A stretch of 64,000 bases of DNA, from contig CANRND010000007.1 in NCBI GenBank assembly GCA_947631905.1, positions 16,077 to 80,076 on the forward strand, written 5' to 3'. The notes beneath the pieces were generated by a model, which was not told the origin of the DNA, made no database searches, and saw only the letters and a program-made list of their open reading frames with translations. This DNA is from an uncultured Clostridia bacterium. Lineage in GTDB: Bacteria > Bacillota > Clostridia > Christensenellales > Borkfalkiaceae. This document shows, piece after piece, positions 1 through 8,653 of this stretch; position 1 is the first letter of the stretch; each line of letters opens with the position of its first letter. The translations under genes and the position numbers were made by a program.

Positions 1-857
1 ATGTGCGCCACGGAGTCCCCTCTCGCGGGCGTTGGCGCAAGCGACAGATCGACGACCCCGAACGGAACGCCGAGCCGCCGCGCCGCTTCCTTTGCAACGA
101 GCTGCCCCGCGCGCGTGATTTTGAACGCCGTGCGTTTGATGATCTCCGCCGCCTCGGTGAGGTCGGCTTCGGGCGCGAACGAGAGCGCGTGTTGCACGAC
201 CCCCGGACCCGAAACGCCCACGTTGATCGTACAGTCCGCCTCGCCCACGCCGTGGAACGCCCCCGCCATGAACGGATTGTCCTCCGCGGCGTTGCAGAAC
301 GCGACGAACTTTGCGCAACCGATCCCCTCAGGCGTGAGCCGCGCCGTCTCCTTGACGAGTTCGCCCACCAGCTTGACGGCGTCCATGTTGACGCCCGAGC
401 GGGTGGAACCCACGTTGACGGAAGCGCAGAGCTTTTTGGTAGAAGCGAGCGCTTCGGGGATGGTTTTGAGAAAGGCTCTCTCGTAGTCCGCCGTCGCCTT
501 GTGGACGAGCGCGGAATAGCCGCCCAAAAAATCAACGCCCAACGCGTCCGCGGCGCGGTCGAGGGCGAGCGCGACGAGCGCGCTTTTCTCGGGAAACGCC
601 GCCGTGATGAGGGAAACGGGCGTGACCGACACCCGCTTGTTGACGATGGGAATGCCGTATTCGCGGGAGACCTGCTCCACCGTGGGAACGAGCTTTTCCG
701 CGCATTTGCAAACGCGGCCGTACACCGCCTCCGCCGTTTTTTCCGCGCTTTCGCGGACGCACGGCAAAAGGGAGATCCCCATCGTGACGGTGCGGACGTC
801 GAGGTGTTCTTTTTCGATCATATCGATCGTTTCGATAACGTCTGTGGAATTAAACAT
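1..857 (-). CDS. UPF0210 (DUF711/PFL-like) family protein, partial
   Basis: About 285 N-terminal codons are present; the gene runs off the left edge and so is missing from the ORF track. The ATG is at 857-855. The translation begins MFNSTDVIETIDMIEKEHLD and contains DVRTVTMGISLLPC and a glycine-rich stretch around NVGVSGPGVV, which fit the UPF0210 family (usual length about 450 residues). The biochemical role is unknown; the family resembles glycyl-radical enzymes only in fold. The gene directly upstream encodes an ACT protein (9 bp gap), and ACT (UPF0237) plus UPF0210 is a well-known conserved gene pair, which supports both calls. It is the last visible gene of a minus-strand operon. Confidence 0.85.
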   Translation of the reverse strand, partial: MFNSTDVIETIDMIEKEHLDVRTVTMGISLLPCVRESAEKTAEAVYGRVCKCAEKLVPTVEQVSREYGIPIVNKRVSVTPVSLITAAFPEKSALVALALDRAADALGVDFLGGYSALVHKATADYERAFLKTIPEALASTKKLCASVNVGSTRSGVNMDAVKLVGELVKETARLTPEGIGCAKFVAFCNAAEDNPFMAGAFHGVGEADCTINVGVSGPGVVQHALSFAPEADLTEAAEIIKRTAFKITRAGQLVAKEAARRLGVPFGVVDLSLAPTPARGDSVAH

Positions 858-866
858 AGCGCCGAC

Positions 867-1136
867 CTAAACCGTGTGCATGGCGTTGAAGATGTCCTCG
901 TGCTGGACGCGCACAGACATGCCGATGTCTCTGCCCATTTCGGCGGCTGCCGCGGAGACCGACGCAAGGTCCTCCGAACATTCCGAGGTATCCACCAGCA
1001 TGATCATCGCAAACCGGTCCCCCAAAATGGTCTGGGAAATATCGAGGATATTGATATTCTTTTCGCTGAGAAAGGCGCTCACCTGCGCGATGATCCCCTT
1101 TCTGTCCGTACCCGTTACGGTGACGACCGCTTTCAT
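867..1136 (-). CDS. ACT domain protein, UPF0237 family
   Basis: An 89-residue protein made of a single ACT domain: MKAVVTVTGTDRKGIIAQVS is the first strand and helix, with the typical ligand-loop pattern GTDRKGI. Small stand-alone ACT proteins are thought to bind an amino acid or similar ligand as oligomers. The ATG overlaps the stop of the upstream membrane gene (ATGA), and a good Shine-Dalgarno (GGAGG) lies about 8 nt ahead. It is paired with UPF0210 downstream, so it probably senses a ligand for that enzyme-like partner. The ligand cannot be read from the sequence. Confidence 0.9.
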   Translation of the reverse strand: MKAVVTVTGTDRKGIIAQVSAFLSEKNINILDISQTILGDRFAMIMLVDTSECSEDLASVSAAAAEMGRDIGMSVRVQHEDIFNAMHTV

Positions 1137-1654
1137 GTCTCTTCCTCCGAAAGTTCATAGGCGATGAGGAGGTTCCCCTGCGTGATGAGCTTAGCCGTCT
1201 TGCCCTCTTCGAATGCGGGGAACTCCTTTTCGCCGTCCACATAGATCTGGCGGGTCATGGTCTCGTCCTTTTTCACGTTCTTCACCGAAAAAAGCGCCAC
1301 GTTCACGTCTACGCCGTCCTTTACCGTCCAGTCGTCGATGCCCTCGAACGGAAGCACGGAATATTCTTTGAGTCCCACCGAGATAAATTTGAGCATCTTG
1401 CAGTAGGCTTTGCTCCGCTTGTAGCTGATCCCCATGTAGGGAAAGCAGAAGATGATGTAAAGCCCCGTTAAAACGCTTGTCCCCACCACATACCACACCG
1501 CGGTGGGATCGTTATAGGGCAGAAGGATATAAAACGCGAGAAGGGTCGCAAGGCCCGCGAGATAGACCGCGGTCGCGGCTAAGAAGCCCGCAAGCAGTCT
1601 CCGCTTTTGCCGCATCGCGTACACGAGGTCGAGATCGCCGTACAATTTTACCAT
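1133..1654 (-). CDS. Two-helix membrane protein of unknown function
   Basis: 173 residues. Two hydrophobic segments at about residues 20-45 (LLAGFLAATAVYLAGLATLL) and 53-74 predict a hairpin membrane anchor; the remaining 95 or so residues form a soluble beta-rich domain. I do not recognise a family. The start at 1654 has a GGAG Shine-Dalgarno, and the gene sits 3 bp after the degV stop and overlaps the ACT gene by 4 bp, so it is translated as part of the operon. Similar small membrane proteins often sit next to signal peptidase or DegV genes in Clostridia, but no function follows from that. Confidence 0.7.
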   Translation of the reverse strand: MVKLYGDLDLVYAMRQKRRLLAGFLAATAVYLAGLATLLAFYILLPYNDPTAVWYVVGTSVLTGLYIIFCFPYMGISYKRSKAYCKMLKFISVGLKEYSVLPFEGIDDWTVKDGVDVNVALFSVKNVKKDETMTRQIYVDGEKEFPAFEEGKTAKLITQGNLLIAYELSEEET

Positions 1655-1657
1655 AGG

Positions 1658-2500
1658 TCACTCCGCAATGAACAGCACGCCGAGGGTATTTTTGCCGCAG
1701 TGGCCCGTGATCACGGAACCCGCCACCGTTTCGATGACTTCCTCGAAGTCGAACAGTTCCTTTACTTTCTGCCGCGCGACTTCCACGATGGATTCCTCCG
1801 CCGTGCTGTGCGTGATGAACGCCCGCGTCCTGTCGTAAGCGGGATATTGCTCTTTAAGATCGGCAACGTAATTTGCGATGCACTTTTCCATCGTGCCGCG
1901 GTATTTTTTGCCCGCATAGAGCTGTCCGTCCTGCATTTCGATGAGCGGATGGATTTTGAGCAGGTTCGCCCCATACATCGCCATGCGGGAACATCTTCCC
2001 CCCTTATAGAGGTAGTCGAGACGGTCGGGGACGAACGAAGTGTTGATCTTGGGGGCGAGGGCGGCGGTTTTTTCCGCAATCGTTTTGGCGTCCATGCCCG
2101 CTTCGCGGTAGTCGACCGCTTTCATCACCATGAGGCCCTGCCCCGAGGAGAGCGCCATGCTGTCCACGACGAACACTTTTTTCCCGAACTTTTTCGCCGC
2201 TTCCGTCGCATAGTTGTAGGAGGAAGAGGACTTCACCGAGATGTCGAAGTGGACTACGGTATCCCCCCCGTCTACGTAGCGGGCGAAAAATTCCTCGTAA
2301 TCGCCGATGCTCGGCGCGGCGGTCTTGGGAAGATTGCCCGTCTTGTCCACATAGTCGAAGATGTCCTGCGGGGTGATGTTCACGCCGTCGCGGAAAGCTT
2401 CTCCGCCCAAAATGACGGAGAGCGGCATTACGCCGATGTTGTGTTTTGCGATCAGTTCTCCGAGATCGCAGGTGCTGTCTGTCGTAATTTTAACGCTCAT
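1658..2500 (-). CDS. DegV family fatty-acid-binding protein
   Basis: 280 residues from the ATG at 2500, chosen over the ORF-track start at 2536 because GAGGGG precedes it at proper spacing and the protein then begins MSVKITTDSTCDLGEL, the family's conserved N terminus (T-DS-CDL). DegV proteins bind a long-chain fatty acid between two domains and, in Firmicutes, can act as FakB subunits that present fatty acids to the kinase FakA. Conserved features include the DSMALSSGQGL segment and GGRCSR. No FakA gene is in this window. A second DegV gene lies at 26994. Confidence 0.92.
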   Translation of the reverse strand: MSVKITTDSTCDLGELIAKHNIGVMPLSVILGGEAFRDGVNITPQDIFDYVDKTGNLPKTAAPSIGDYEEFFARYVDGGDTVVHFDISVKSSSSYNYATEAAKKFGKKVFVVDSMALSSGQGLMVMKAVDYREAGMDAKTIAEKTAALAPKINTSFVPDRLDYLYKGGRCSRMAMYGANLLKIHPLIEMQDGQLYAGKKYRGTMEKCIANYVADLKEQYPAYDRTRAFITHSTAEESIVEVARQKVKELFDFEEVIETVAGSVITGHCGKNTLGVLFIAE

Positions 2501-2528
2501 GTTAATACCCCTCTCGATTTTTATATTT

Positions 2529-3146
2529 TTAAGCAAGAATGTTTTTGACCCACTTGAAAAAGGCGCCCCATCTTGAAACCTCTTTGTCCATCAGCGACCA
2601 CTTTTCGACCACTCCGACAACGTCGCCGAGCCGTAAACAGCCGACGGCGCGGGAATCGGTGCTGTTGGTGCGGTGATCCCCGAGGAAAAAGATCTCTCCC
2701 TCTCCCACCGTACATTCGAAAACTTCTTTCTCCGTGTAAGTGGCGCCTTTGGTGTAATCCTCTTCGAGCGGCACAAACTCCGTTTCGCCCGCGGCGCGGA
2801 GATAAACATTTCCTCCCGTGATACGCACGGTGTCCCCCTCTACCGCGATGAGGCGCTTGATGATGTTGTCGCCCGAGAAGCCGAACTTCTCGCGGTAATT
2901 CGTCACGTCGATGATGACGACGTCGCCCCGCGCGGGGACCGCATTGCGGTCGGCATAGAGGAAATCTCCGTTTTTAAGCGTATCTTCCATAGACACGCCG
3001 CTCACGTTTACGCCGTAAATATCCCGCAAAAAGCGGAAGTTGAGCAGTGTGAACGCGATCAAAATGCAGAGAAGCACCGCGGTCGCCGCGTTCCACAGGC
3101 TTTCGGGCTCCTGTCCGAGCATGTAAGGTCTCTTGATCTGTTTCAT
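2529..3146 (-). CDS. lepB: Signal peptidase I
   Basis: A membrane serine protease that removes signal peptides from exported proteins. The protein has 205 residues if started at MKQIKRPYML (ATG 3146). An N-terminal transmembrane helix spans about residues 18-38; the SGVSMEDTL box carries the catalytic Ser (about residue 52), and DNIIKRLIAVEGD carries the general-base Lys (about residue 97). GDHRTNSTDSR is the conserved C-terminal box, so the Ser-Lys dyad is complete. An in-frame ATG at 3179 overlaps the upstream gene; neither start has a strong Shine-Dalgarno, so the choice is tentative. It is distinct from the SipW-type peptidase at 29.5 kb. Confidence 0.93.
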   Translation of the reverse strand: MKQIKRPYMLGQEPESLWNAATAVLLCILIAFTLLNFRFLRDIYGVNVSGVSMEDTLKNGDFLYADRNAVPARGDVVIIDVTNYREKFGFSGDNIIKRLIAVEGDTVRITGGNVYLRAAGETEFVPLEEDYTKGATYTEKEVFECTVGEGEIFFLGDHRTNSTDSRAVGCLRLGDVVGVVEKWSLMDKEVSRWGAFFKWVKNILA

Positions 3147-3147
3147 A

Positions 3148-4827
3148 TCAAAGCCATTTGAGATTGTTGACAAGCACATCCCCCTCGCCTAAAAAGACGA
3201 CCGAGACCGCCTGCGAAAAATCGGGGAGGGATGCGCCCGTCTCCGATTTGAAGTCGGTGCATTTCAAAAGGAAGTTCTTCCATCTGCCGCCCGCGGGGAC
3301 GTCTCCGCGGAAGAGATACCCCTTCTTTTCGTCTGCGTCCATATAAAAGACGATGTTGAGCGCGCCGCCCGCCGCGCAGTAAGCGTCGAACTGGAAGCTC
3401 GCGCCCTCCTCGGGCTGGAAGCGGGGTTCGCTCACGCGGTAACTGATCACGCCGTTTACGGTATTCACGCCCACGATACCGCCGTAGCCCTCCGCAAGTT
3501 TTACGTCCGAACGGGCGCCGTCGGCAAAGCAATCGGCAACAGAGCTGGCGCGGCGGCGGAAACTCGCCACGCCCGCAACGCCCTCCGAACCCGCATAAAG
3601 AATGCGGCTTTTGAGGCAGGCGTTACGGTAGGGTTTTTTCAGGCTGACTTCCTGTATCTTGGACGTGACGGAAAAGCCGTTGGAATAGCGCACAAAGGTA
3701 TAAACGAGTACTTTTTGGCTCTTTTCGTACACTTCGAGCGGAAACACGACCGAACTATCTTTCATGTCGCGGAGATTGCCCATGACTCTCGTCCAGTCGC
3801 GCGCGCGGAAGCTGTCCGTCTTTTCCGAGAAGAAGATGCCGCATTCGATGGGATCGCCCTCTATATCGTAATTGCCGCGCACTTTGAGGTTCTCCTCTTC
3901 GTCGAATACCGTAAAGCCGATGGGCTTGCTGATATAAACCGCCCTGCCGCGCAGATATTTGTCGAGGAACATGTCCATATCCACGAACGAGTGTTGGCCG
4001 ATGAGTCCGTTCCCGTGCGCGGAATAGAGGATCGCCTTTTCCACCTCGGGATTGATCTGCTGGAAAGTGTCGTAAACGCGGTCGTAATTGCACTTTTTAT
4101 CGTTGATCGCCGAAAGCATCAAAACGGGGCATGCCGCGCGGGGGGCGTAGCTCTGCGAATCCAGGCCTGCGATAAAGCGGTGGCGTTCGGGATCGAAGCT
4201 CTTCTTCTCCCCGTCGCCGAATTTTTCCATATCGCGGTAGGCGAGCCAGCCCGCCGCGCACACGGCGATAAAGCAGGAAAGAGAGGCGTAAGGCGTGATC
4301 TTCCACAGCACTTCGCCGCCCGTTCTCAGCCCGATCGCGCCAAACGAAGTCACTTCTTTTTTGCTCTTTAAGTATTGCGCGGCATAGCGCGCCACCGCCG
4401 CCCACTCGTACCAGCTCGTCTCCTTTGCGGTGTTGTCGGCATATTCCATCGCCCTGCCCGCCCGCAGATAGTTCGCATAGTCGATGTCGCGGGGGTAGAT
4501 GGTGTGCCTGCCCTCTCCCATGTCTCCGCAGTAATCGACGCACAGCACGCCGTAGCCGAGTTCCACGAAATGGGAGACGAACTTTTCGTCGCACGGAAGC
4601 CCCGCCTCGAATAAAACCATTACGGCGGGATAGCTCTCCGCGCCTTTCGGGACATAGTATTTCGCGTATACTTTCACTCTGCCGTATACGCATTTCCTGC
4701 CCAGAAAGTAGACTTCGCGGAAGATACAGTTTTCCCGTTCCTCTTCCGAGAGGATCTCCTCGCAGAGGGGCAACGTGTCGTCGAAGTCCTTCCAAAGGGT
4801 GACGGGGGTGAGAATCGAATTTGCCAA
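3148..4827 (-). CDS. Alpha/beta-hydrolase-like protein with C-terminal beta domain, nucleophile missing
   Basis: 559 residues from a TTG start at 4827 with Shine-Dalgarno GAGG. Residues of about 55-310 look like an alpha/beta hydrolase of the acetyl-xylan-esterase/dienelactone-hydrolase type: YPAVMVLFEAG, then GYGVLCVDYCGDMGEG, the nucleophile-elbow region FGAIGLRTGGE, an acid-loop candidate SAINDKK and a late His in YSAHGNGLIG. The elbow should read G-x-S-x-G-G but has Arg (about residue 168) where the Ser belongs, so ordinary esterase chemistry is unlikely. The C-terminal 230 or so residues are beta-rich and may be a carbohydrate- or protein-binding module. No signal peptide is evident. It lies 9 bp after sbcC and upstream of lepB. 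Confidence 0.65.
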   Translation of the reverse strand: MANSILTPVTLWKDFDDTLPLCEEILSEEERENCIFREVYFLGRKCVYGRVKVYAKYYVPKGAESYPAVMVLFEAGLPCDEKFVSHFVELGYGVLCVDYCGDMGEGRHTIYPRDIDYANYLRAGRAMEYADNTAKETSWYEWAAVARYAAQYLKSKKEVTSFGAIGLRTGGEVLWKITPYASLSCFIAVCAAGWLAYRDMEKFGDGEKKSFDPERHRFIAGLDSQSYAPRAACPVLMLSAINDKKCNYDRVYDTFQQINPEVEKAILYSAHGNGLIGQHSFVDMDMFLDKYLRGRAVYISKPIGFTVFDEEENLKVRGNYDIEGDPIECGIFFSEKTDSFRARDWTRVMGNLRDMKDSSVVFPLEVYEKSQKVLVYTFVRYSNGFSVTSKIQEVSLKKPYRNACLKSRILYAGSEGVAGVASFRRRASSVADCFADGARSDVKLAEGYGGIVGVNTVNGVISYRVSEPRFQPEEGASFQFDAYCAAGGALNIVFYMDADEKKGYLFRGDVPAGGRWKNFLLKCTDFKSETGASLPDFSQAVSVVFLGEGDVLVNNLKWL

Positions 4828-4836
4828 AATATACCT

Positions 4837-7401
4837 CTAAACGTGGATCTGCGAACCGTGTCTGTCGGTCGCTTTTTCCACGGAAATTTTTTTTTCGACG
4901 CGGTGTTTGAGTTCTTCCACGTGGGAGATGATCCCGATGGAGAAGTGTTCGCTGCGGAGCTTTTCGAGACTGTCCATCACGGTGTCCACGAGGCTCGAAT
5001 CGAGGGTGCCGAACCCCTCGTCGAGGAAAAAGAACTCCATCGGGCGGGACGAGCGCGCGCAGATTTCCGCCGAGAGCGCCAGCGCGAGGGAGAGGGAAAC
5101 GAGAAACACTTCCCCGCCCGAGAGGGTATGCACCCCCCGCAAAACGCCGCCGTTGAGGTTATCGCCCACCGCGAACCCGCCGTCGTAGCGCAAAAAGTAC
5201 TTGCCCGAGGTGAGAGAAAGCAATCGCGCGCCCGCGTTTTGCGCCACGTTTTGCAGATACTCTTCCGCGATAAATTCCATGAATTTATTTGCTTCGAGCA
5301 ATTTTTTTAACCGCTCGGCAGTCGCCGTTTCCCGCCCGAGCGCTTCCGCCTGTTTTTCGAGTTCCGCTTTGCGCGCGAGCGCCTCTTCGCCCTTTGCAAG
5401 CTCCGTTTGTTTGAGAACGAGCGACGCCGAAACTTCGCGCACGCGCTCTTCGAGTTCCGCGATTTTGAGCCGCGCCGACGAGAGCGCCTCCTCGGTGGCG
5501 TCCGAAAGATCGCCCGAAAGTTCCTTTGCGCGCGCCGTGAGCGCCGCATATTCCTCGCGGAACCGCTTGATCTTCTCCTCCGCTTTTTCGGCTTCCCCGA
5601 ACCGTTTGATAAGCTCCACAGCCTCCTTGACGGAAGCGAATTTCCCCCGCCCGAGAGCTTCCTGCGTCCGTTTACGCGCCTCCCGCTCCCGTTCTTCCGC
5701 CGCGTTCTTCTTCTCCGCCGCGGCGGCGTATGCGGAGAGCGCCCGCTCGTTCCGCTTCCGCGCGTTCTCCCGTTCCTCCAAGCGGAATTTTCTCTCCCGC
5801 TTCTTTTCGAGCAATTCCCGTTCGACCGCCGCGCAAGGCTCGCCCACGCCCGCTTCCGCGAGCGATCCGAGCCGGTCCCGCAGTTCCACGCCCTCCGTCT
5901 GCAACTGTTGCAGGCGTTGCATGTGGTTGAGATAGCGCGCGTTCCGCTGTTCGAGCGCGACCCGCTCTTCCTGCAACTTCTTGCGCCGCGCTTCTCTCTC
6001 TTCGTACGCCGCGCGGAGCTTTGAAAAGTCCGTCTTTTCCCCCGATGAAAGGGCGGCATATTTTGCGGCGAGCGGGGAAACGTCCTCCTCCGTCTCGGGG
6101 TACTTTTTCACGATCCCGTTCAGCTCGTCCGCAAACACCGCGTATTCTCCGCGCAAAAGCGCGGCTTTTCCGTTCTCTTCGGCAAAGGAGAGAAAATCCC
6201 CCCCGCCGAGCGCGTGCAGAGCGCCGCCCAGACGGGTCCGCTCCTCTTCGTATGAAAAATCTTTGAACGCGTCCCTCTCGTCCGCGTACTCCCTGCGCAC
6301 CGCCGCGAGCTTTTTTTCGAGTTCCGCCCGATGTTTTGCGACGGTTTCCGACTGTTCCGCTCTCGCCTTGCGCGCGGTGAGCGCGTCGATCTCCGCCTGC
6401 GCCTTGTCCTCGTCCCAAAGGGAACATTGATCGAGAAGGCGTTCCGCCTCGTCTTTTTCCCGCGCCGCCCCGGAAAGCGCCGCCTCCGCATCACGGACAT
6501 TTTCGAGTACCATCATGAGATCCCCTGCGACGCGGCAGACTTCTTCTGCGGCATTCAGGCGGGACAGCTCCCCTTCGAGCGCGGCGATCTCTTTCTCCTG
6601 CCCCGCAAGCTGATTCAGCCGTGCGGAAACTTTCTCCTGTTCCCGCCGCTGTTTGCAGCGTTCGAGCAACCCGCTCTCTTCCGTCCGCGCGGTTTGCAGC
6701 TCTGCGCGCAGGGCGCGTTCCTCTTCCCCGAGGGCGGCCGCCTCGCGGGACAGCTCCGCATTGTGCGCTTCCGACACCTCGGCATACGGTTCGAGCCGCG
6801 TTTTGGCGACTTCGAGCGCCGCCGCGCAGTCACGGTAACGCATATTCGCTCTTTTTACTAGCCGTTCGCCGTAGATTTCGAGGTCGAACAGCCGCGAGAT
6901 GAGTTTGAGCCGCTCCGAGGGCGCCGCCTTTACAAATTGGGCGAACTCCCCCTGCGGCAGGGAAATACACTTTTCAAAGTCGCGCTGTTCCAGCCCGACG
7001 ATCCTTTTGAGCAGGCTCTCCCCGCTCGTGACCCCTTCCGCACGCACCACGCTCCCGCCGTCTTCGGACAATTCGATGACTTTGAGCGTCTGCGCGGAGT
7101 TTTTGCGTTTGAGTTCCCGCTCGATACGGAAGATCTTGCGCGCGCCCTCAAAGTAGATCTCAAATTCGAAATAGACGTACGCCCTGTCGAGACGGGTATT
7201 GATGATGTCGGCAAGTCCCGTGCGCACGCGCGGCGTGCCGCCGTAGAGCGCGAGGCTGATACAGTCTAAAATGGTACTCTTGCCCGAGCCGGTATCCCCG
7301 AAGATGCCGAAGATCCCGCTCTGCAAAAGTTCCGTAAAGTCGATTTTGGCGGGTTCCGAAAAAGAGTTGATCCCGCAAAATTCAAGATAGCGCGGCCTCA
7401 T
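4837..7401 (-). CDS. sbcC: Exonuclease SbcC, Rad50-like ATPase
   Basis: 854 residues. It partners with SbcD in the SMC-like nuclease that opens hairpins and trims DNA ends. Walker A is GDTGSGKST near residue 36, and the C-terminal head has TLSGGEVFLVSLSLALALS (ABC signature) followed by Walker B FFLDEGFGTLD. Between the heads are long charged heptad stretches, i.e. coiled coil. The protein is shorter than typical SbcC (about 1,000 or more residues), and I find no CxxC zinc hook at the middle, only an isolated Cys in GEPCAAVE. The ATG overlaps the sbcD stop (ATGA), so the pair is translationally coupled. Confidence 0.93.
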   Translation of the reverse strand: MRPRYLEFCGINSFSEPAKIDFTELLQSGIFGIFGDTGSGKSTILDCISLALYGGTPRVRTGLADIINTRLDRAYVYFEFEIYFEGARKIFRIERELKRKNSAQTLKVIELSEDGGSVVRAEGVTSGESLLKRIVGLEQRDFEKCISLPQGEFAQFVKAAPSERLKLISRLFDLEIYGERLVKRANMRYRDCAAALEVAKTRLEPYAEVSEAHNAELSREAAALGEEERALRAELQTARTEESGLLERCKQRREQEKVSARLNQLAGQEKEIAALEGELSRLNAAEEVCRVAGDLMMVLENVRDAEAALSGAAREKDEAERLLDQCSLWDEDKAQAEIDALTARKARAEQSETVAKHRAELEKKLAAVRREYADERDAFKDFSYEEERTRLGGALHALGGGDFLSFAEENGKAALLRGEYAVFADELNGIVKKYPETEEDVSPLAAKYAALSSGEKTDFSKLRAAYEEREARRKKLQEERVALEQRNARYLNHMQRLQQLQTEGVELRDRLGSLAEAGVGEPCAAVERELLEKKRERKFRLEERENARKRNERALSAYAAAAEKKNAAEEREREARKRTQEALGRGKFASVKEAVELIKRFGEAEKAEEKIKRFREEYAALTARAKELSGDLSDATEEALSSARLKIAELEERVREVSASLVLKQTELAKGEEALARKAELEKQAEALGRETATAERLKKLLEANKFMEFIAEEYLQNVAQNAGARLLSLTSGKYFLRYDGGFAVGDNLNGGVLRGVHTLSGGEVFLVSLSLALALSAEICARSSRPMEFFFLDEGFGTLDSSLVDTVMDSLEKLRSEHFSIGIISHVEELKHRVEKKISVEKATDRHGSQIHV

Positions 7402-8555
7402 GCTTCTTCCTCCTCCCGCAAGAGCGACAAAAACGCGCGGGTGAGTTCCTCATTCGGTTCCTCGCCGTAGACGGAACGGTAATAGAGGGAGAACAGTTCT
7501 TCCCGTTTCAGCAAAGCCCGCCGCTCCACCGCGATCTTCTCCTCGGAATGCACCTGCGGAATAATGGAGACGAGTCCCTCGCTTGCGTCGCGGAGAGACT
7601 TGGTCTCCCCCGCCGTGAGCGGCCCCGAGAGGTGGATCGTAAGTTCTATGTAACAATTTTCGTATTTCGGCAATAGTCCGAGCGCGGAGGCAACGGAATC
7701 GCATTCGAGCCGCACGAGCTTCCTCCCCGCATGCAGGGGGATGGTGCGGACCGCGGAAAAGCCCTTGCCCTCGGTGGAAAACAACAATACGCTCTTTTCC
7801 GTATTTGCCTCGTCGAAAGAATATTGCAGGACCGAGCCGCTGTAACGGGCGTTCCCGATCTGCTGGGGGCGGTGCAGATGCCCGAGGGCGACGTAGCCCT
7901 CTTGCGGCAACAGGCGCACAGGTACGGCGCGCGCACCGCCGAGGTCGATGTCCCGCTCGCTCTCGCTGACTTTTCCGCCCGCCACAAAGAGGTGGGAAAG
8001 GAGGATATGCGGCATGTCGCCGCGGTAGCCCTCGTCTCCGCGGGCGATCCAGCGCTCCATTTTTTCGGAGAAAGTCTCCTCCGACTTCCCCTCTTTGAAC
8101 CTCGCCTCGTTGGGATAGGGCAGGGCGTTGATATACACTTTGTCGCCCCTTTCGTCCTCGATGACGACGTAATATTCCCCCGCCTCCGCGGCGTGGACGG
8201 GGCGGCTTCCGCCCGTGGGGAACACTCTCGGGCGGTTTCCGAAGAGATAGATGCCCTCCTCTTCCGCAAGGGGCGCGCCCGCGGCGAGCCGCACGCCGTC
8301 GTCGTGGTTGCCGCTGACGATCACGACCGCGCGCCGATCTCCCGCAAGTTTTTTTACGGCGCGGAAAAACAGCTCCTCCGCTTCCGACGGTGGCAAAAAC
8401 GTATCGAAGACGTCCCCCGCGATGAGGACGAGGGAAACGTTCTCTTTTTCGCAAATCTCCGCGATTTCGCTTAAAACTTCCTCTTGCTCCGAAAGGCGCT
8501 CCCTGTCGAAGAGCCGTTTGCCGAGATGAAGATCGGAAGTGTGCAGAATGTTCAT
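7398..8555 (-). CDS. sbcD: Exonuclease SbcD, Mre11-like nuclease
   Basis: 385 residues from the ATG at 8555, chosen because it starts directly with MNILHTSDLHLGK and has a GGCGGAAAG Shine-Dalgarno; the ORF-track start is upstream of it. The metallophosphoesterase motifs are in order: DLHLGK, AGDVFD, SGNHDD and, near residue 230, LGHLH. It is the nuclease subunit that works with SbcC in repair of double-strand breaks and hairpins. It is transcribed from a promoter that abuts the divergent dnaD promoter. Confidence 0.95.
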   Translation of the reverse strand: MNILHTSDLHLGKRLFDRERLSEQEEVLSEIAEICEKENVSLVLIAGDVFDTFLPPSEAEELFFRAVKKLAGDRRAVVIVSGNHDDGVRLAAGAPLAEEEGIYLFGNRPRVFPTGGSRPVHAAEAGEYYVVIEDERGDKVYINALPYPNEARFKEGKSEETFSEKMERWIARGDEGYRGDMPHILLSHLFVAGGKVSESERDIDLGGARAVPVRLLPQEGYVALGHLHRPQQIGNARYSGSVLQYSFDEANTEKSVLLFSTEGKGFSAVRTIPLHAGRKLVRLECDSVASALGLLPKYENCYIELTIHLSGPLTAGETKSLRDASEGLVSIIPQVHSEEKIAVERRALLKREELFSLYYRSVYGEEPNEELTRAFLSLLREEEEA

Positions 8556-8576
8556 GTGCTTTCCGCCGGAAAAATA

Positions 8577-8605
8577 TTGCAAATCCCCGAAAGTTATGCT
8601 ATACT
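8577..8605 (+). promoter_or_regulatory. Sigma-A promoter of the dnaD-like gene
   Basis: TTGCAA (8577-8582), 17 nt, TATACT (8600-8605), with predicted +1 near 8612. The -10 box directly touches the -10 box of the divergent sbcD promoter. Confidence 0.8.
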
Positions 8606-8634
8606 ATTATACAACAGCTTGCGGGAAAAAGCAA
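8606..8634 (-). promoter_or_regulatory. Sigma-A promoter of sbcDC
   Basis: Read on the minus strand: TTGCTT (8634-8629), 17 nt, TATAAT (8611-8606), with predicted +1 near 8599 and a leader of about 44 nt. It overlaps the dnaD transcription start, so the two promoters should compete for polymerase. Confidence 0.8.
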
Positions 8635-8653
8635 GCATATAAGAGGAAAGAAG

